From Bacillota bacterium (GTDB lineage: Bacteria > Bacillota > Clostridia > Acetivibrionales > DSM-1351): a stretch of 8,619 bases of DNA. A program made the position numbers and the translations under genes. Shown piece by piece: positions 6,053 to 8,619 of the stretch. Below the pieces are notes generated by a model. That model did no database searches. It was not told where the DNA came from and was given only the letters and a program-made list of their open reading frames with translations. The DNA is taken from positions 1 through 8,619 of the forward strand of contig JAEYTP010000081.1 in assembly GCA_023433945.1 (NCBI GenBank). The letters are read 5' to 3'. The stretch's first letter is position 1; the number at the start of each line of letters is the position of its first letter.

Positions 6053-7009
6053 ATGTTTATTGACAGGCTTATAACTGAGATAAAAAGTAAAAATAACCCA
6101 ACAGTAGTGGGACTTGATCCAAAGCTTGAGTATGTTCCAAGCTATATCTGCGAAAACGCTGTAAATCAATATGGCAACACACTAAAGGGTGCAGCTGAGG
6201 CTATTCTCGAAATGAATAAAAAGCTGATTGATGCAGTATATGACGTAGTACCTGCTGTAAAGCCTCAACTCGCATATTATGAAATGTACGGGGTAGAAGG
6301 TATCAGAGCCTTCGACGAGACCTGCAAATATGCTAAAAGTAAGGGCCTATTGGTAATAGCGGATGGAAAAAGAAATGATATAGGTACCACAGCAGAGGCA
6401 TATTCAAAGGCATTCCTCGGAATGACAGATTTAACAACCGGCACTGATGGCCAAAAGGTACTAAAAGCAGCATTTGATGAGGATGCACTAACAGTAAGTC
6501 CATACCTTGGAATAGACGGGATAAAGCCGTTTGTGGACGATTGTAAGCAGTACAACAAAGGAATATTTGTACTTGTAAAGACCTCAAATAAGTCCTCTGG
6601 ACAATTGCAGGACTTGGTCACTCAAGATGGAAGAACCATATATGAAATAATGGCCTCATATGTTGTTGAATGGGGCAGTGAGGTAGTAGGAAAATACGGC
6701 TACAGCAGTGTTGGTGCAGTAGTTGGTGCTACCTATCCGGAGCAAGCCAAGAAGCTACGCCAAATAATGAAGAAAGCATACATTCTAGTACCAGGTTATG
6801 GTGCTCAAGGCGGAACTGCCAAGGATTGCGCAAACTCCTTCAACGAGGACGGACTAGGCGCAATAGTAAACGCTTCAAGGAGCGTAATGTGCGCATATAG
6901 GTCGGACAGATGGAAGAATGATTTTAGCGAGAAACAGTTTGCAGAGGCTGCAAGAGCTGAGGTTATCAGAATGAGGGACGATCTGAACAAAGAGATAAGT
7001 GCAAAGTAG
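6053..7009 (+). CDS. pyrF: Orotidine 5'-phosphate decarboxylase, type 2
   Basis: A 318-residue enzyme catalysing the last step, OMP to UMP plus CO2. The length is well above the roughly 230-245 residues of the common bacterial form and matches the type 2 subfamily. The catalytic signature D104-G-K106-R-N-D109-I-G is intact, giving the Asp/Lys/Asp set of the family. Other TIM-barrel landmarks are D22 in VVGLDPKLEYVP, PGYGAQGG (247-254) for phosphate binding, and VNASRS (272-277). The ATG at 6053 follows AGGAG (6041-6045) with a 7-nt gap. It sits 137 nt after pyrC, out of pathway order: the dehydrogenase and phosphoribosyltransferase needed before it are not in the window. Confidence 0.95.
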   Translation: MFIDRLITEIKSKNNPTVVGLDPKLEYVPSYICENAVNQYGNTLKGAAEAILEMNKKLIDAVYDVVPAVKPQLAYYEMYGVEGIRAFDETCKYAKSKGLLVIADGKRNDIGTTAEAYSKAFLGMTDLTTGTDGQKVLKAAFDEDALTVSPYLGIDGIKPFVDDCKQYNKGIFVLVKTSNKSSGQLQDLVTQDGRTIYEIMASYVVEWGSEVVGKYGYSSVGAVVGATYPEQAKKLRQIMKKAYILVPGYGAQGGTAKDCANSFNEDGLGAIVNASRSVMCAYRSDRWKNDFSEKQFAEAARAEVIRMRDDLNKEISAK

Positions 7010-7076
7010 AATGCTACTTCTCCAATAAATCAGTAGTTGGACAGAAGCAAATTGAAAATCACCTACAGAAATAAAC

Positions 7077-7157
7077 AGCTGTAGAGCAAAAAGCAGAATA
7101 AAGAGCGTAGAGCAAATAAACAGAAAAAAGAGCTTTAGAGCAAAAAGCAGAATAACG
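7077..7157 (+). repeat. Three 27-bp degenerate tandem repeats in the pyrF-carA gap
   Basis: Three adjacent units of exactly 27 bp lie at 7077-7103, 7104-7130 and 7131-7157. Units 1 and 3 are nearly identical, beginning AGCTGTAGAGC and AGCTTTAGAGC and sharing GAGCAAAAAGCAGAATAA; unit 2 is more diverged. A partial unit (around 7066-7076) precedes them and also forms a 6-bp hairpin, CTACAG (7063-7068) with CTGTAG (7079-7084). The array fills about half of the 174-nt gap and ends 26 nt before carA. One frame stays open from 7056 to the TGA at 7185-7187 but lacks a start codon, so I do not call a gene. Confidence 0.8.
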
Positions 7158-7183
7158 GGACAAGAGATTAACGAGGTGAAAGC

Positions 7184-8257
7184 ATGAAGGCATTTTTGTT
7201 ACTTGAAGATGGTACAGTATTTGAGGGGAACAGCTTCGGAATGGAAGGCAAGGTTATTGGAGAGGTTGTTTTCAATACTGGTATGACAGGATATCAAGAA
7301 GTATTGACAGACCCTTCCTATTGCGGACAGATTGTATGCATGACCTACCCGCTGATAGGGAATTATGGAGTAAACATTGATGATATAGAATCATCAAAAC
7401 CTCAGGTGAAAGGCTTTATTGTAAGAGAGGTATGCAAGACCCCAAGCAATTGGAGATCCATTGAAGATTTGAATGACTACCTAAAGAGAAATAACATCAT
7501 TGGTTTAGAGGGTATTGATACAAGAGCTCTCACAAGGATATTAAGAGACAATGGTACAATGAGAGGTACTATTATAACTGGTGAATTGGGAGATATCGAA
7601 GCTCAACGAGCAAAGCTGTCAGACTACGTAATAAAGAATCCTGTGCTTCAGGTAACAACTAAAGAAATTAAGCACTTTAAGGGAAATGGATATAAAATTG
7701 CGCTGCTTGATTATGGATTGAAGCAAAACATTGTTCGCTCCCTTACAAAGCGTGGCTGCGAAGTACATGTCTACCCTGCAACAGCTACAGCACAAGAGAT
7801 CCTTTCCATTAATCCAGATGGAATAATGCTATCAAATGGACCGGGTGATCCTAAGGACTGTCAGCATCAGATTGATACAATAAGGCAGTTGGTTGGCAAA
7901 AAGCCAATGTTCGGGATTTGCCTTGGTCACCAGCTTACGGCACTAGCTCATAACGCTAATACAGAGAAGCTTAAATATGGGCATAGGGGCTGCAATCATC
8001 CAGTAAAGGATATTGAAAAGGACAAAACATATATTACATCTCAAAATCATGGATACACAATAATTGAAGATACATTAGATAGAGAAACCATGGTAGTAAG
8101 CCACAGAAATATGAATGACGGTACAATAGAGGGAATTCGATACAAGAATGCACCACTGTTTACAGTACAGTTCCATCCCGAGGCTTCACCAGGGCCTGGC
8201 GATACTGCATATCTGTTTGATGAATTCATTCAGATGATCGCGGCTTCAAAGCAGTGA
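7184..8257 (+). CDS. carA: Carbamoyl-phosphate synthase small (glutaminase) subunit
   Basis: A 357-residue CarA of normal length. It hydrolyses glutamine and channels ammonia to CarB for carbamoyl phosphate synthesis. The N-terminal CPSase small-chain domain (about 1-150) has the typical FNTGMTGYQEVLTDPSY block. The C-terminal class I amidotransferase domain has SNGPGDP, the nucleophile C246 in FGICLGHQ, and the completing dyad H331 and E333 in FHPEASPGP. The ATG at 7184 follows GAGGTG (7173-7178) with 5-nt spacing. Its place inside the PyrR-controlled operon suggests that the synthase is dedicated to, or at least controlled with, pyrimidine rather than arginine synthesis. The gene's last codons are copied in the spacer that follows. 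Confidence 0.96.
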   Translation: MKAFLLLEDGTVFEGNSFGMEGKVIGEVVFNTGMTGYQEVLTDPSYCGQIVCMTYPLIGNYGVNIDDIESSKPQVKGFIVREVCKTPSNWRSIEDLNDYLKRNNIIGLEGIDTRALTRILRDNGTMRGTIITGELGDIEAQRAKLSDYVIKNPVLQVTTKEIKHFKGNGYKIALLDYGLKQNIVRSLTKRGCEVHVYPATATAQEILSINPDGIMLSNGPGDPKDCQHQIDTIRQLVGKKPMFGICLGHQLTALAHNANTEKLKYGHRGCNHPVKDIEKDKTYITSQNHGYTIIEDTLDRETMVVSHRNMNDGTIEGIRYKNAPLFTVQFHPEASPGPGDTAYLFDEFIQMIAASKQ

Positions 8258-8307
8258 TTCTCAAAATAGATGATAATGCTTGGAAGCGGTAGAAGGCTTC
8301 AAAGCAG
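8232..8307 (+). repeat. Degenerate repeats of the carA 3' end
   Basis: The carA end GGCTTCAAAGCAG (8242-8254), immediately before the TGA stop, recurs exactly at 8295-8307, 53 nt downstream. A third, weaker copy lies between them: AGATGAT (8232-8238) recurs at 8268-8274 and is followed by CTTGGAAGCGG (8279-8289), similar to CTTCAAAGCAG. The last copy overlaps the 5' arm of a hairpin, GCAGGG (8304-8309) with CCCTGC (8323-8328), 13-nt loop. That hairpin has no U tract, so it is not a terminator. Confidence 0.65.
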
Positions 8308-8369
8308 GGTTACTTATGCATGCCCTGCAAAAGTGCAGTGGCCACATTAATGAAAGGAAGAATAATAGT

Positions 8370-8619
8370 ATGCCAAGACGTAATGATATACACAAGGTAC
8401 TGGTTATCGGTTCGGGTCCAATTATAATAGGTCAGGCTGCAGAGTTCGACTATGCAGGAACTCAGGCATGCCGTGCGTTAAGAGAAGAAGGGATAGAGGT
8501 TGTACTGGTAAACAGCAATCCTGCAACAATAATGACAGATACAAACATCGCCGACAAGGTTTATATTGAACCTTTGAAGGCAGAGGTTGTAAAGAATATT
8601 ATTAGAAAAGAAAAGCCTG
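8370..8619 (+). CDS. carB: Carbamoyl-phosphate synthase large subunit, 5' part only
   Basis: The first 83 codons of CarB, cut by the right window edge; the full protein is usually about 1070 residues. CarB uses two ATP, bicarbonate and the ammonia delivered by CarA to make carbamoyl phosphate. The visible part is the pre-ATP-grasp N-terminus, with the near-invariant segment VIGSGPIIIGQAAEFDYAG (12-30) and VNSNPATIMTD (47-57). The ATG at 8370 follows AAGGA (8354-8358) at a rather long 11-nt spacing. It starts 112 nt after carA in the same direction, as usual for carAB, and no terminator lies between them. Confidence 0.96.
   Translation, partial: MPRRNDIHKVLVIGSGPIIIGQAAEFDYAGTQACRALREEGIEVVLVNSNPATIMTDTNIADKVYIEPLKAEVVKNIIRKEKP

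Noticed and set aside
6277..6621. Minus-strand open frames inside pyrF (6277-6621 and 6333-6587)
   Set aside because: Two overlapping antisense frames opposite a conserved enzyme; composition looks like out-of-frame translation.

Overview
The window reads as chromosomal DNA from a low-GC Gram-positive bacterium, most likely a member of the Clostridia. The grounds are the AT-rich intergenic DNA, strong AGGAGG-type ribosome binding sites, intrinsic terminators, a PyrR-type RNA attenuator, a stand-alone catalytic aspartate carbamoyltransferase without pyrI, a class I dihydroorotase, and the longer 'type 2' orotidylate decarboxylase. The gene order pyrR-pyrB-pyrC-pyrF-carA-carB recalls cellulolytic clostridia of the Ruminiclostridium group. 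That placement is inferred from memory, not from a search.

Layout. Positions 21-1298 (+) encode a 12-helix MFS efflux-type transporter, and 1469-2608 (-) a membrane-anchored LCP (LytR-CpsA-Psr) cell-wall ligase. These two convergent genes share a bidirectional terminator at 1356-1434 with an unusually long, structured loop. The 452-nt gap 2609-3060 holds divergent promoters, one for the LCP gene and one for the pyr operon, followed by a complete PyrR-dependent leader. From 3061 to the right edge runs a one-direction pyrimidine operon: pyrR (regulator), pyrB, pyrC, pyrF, carA and the first 83 codons of carB.

How it works together. CarAB makes carbamoyl phosphate, PyrB condenses it with aspartate, PyrC closes the ring to dihydroorotate, and PyrF makes UMP at the end. 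The enzymes between (pyrK/pyrD/pyrE) would be expected beyond the right edge. PyrR should sense UMP/UTP against PRPP and bind the RNA hairpin at 2830-2861. Three mutually exclusive pairings can be read directly from the leader: the PyrR-binding hairpin, an antiterminator using 2858-2865 with 2930-2937, and a terminator at 2926-2951. A 7-codon mini-ORF with a Shine-Dalgarno sequence lies inside this switch.

The least ordinary signal is in the spacers. The gaps after pyrC, pyrF and carA each carry short degenerate tandem repeats. After pyrC and carA the repeats copy the 3' end of the preceding gene, and after pyrC the copies include its stop codon. No mobile element, CRISPR array, tRNA or rRNA was recognised. 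This is mostly a well-understood housekeeping region, and I see no convincing undescribed multi-gene system.
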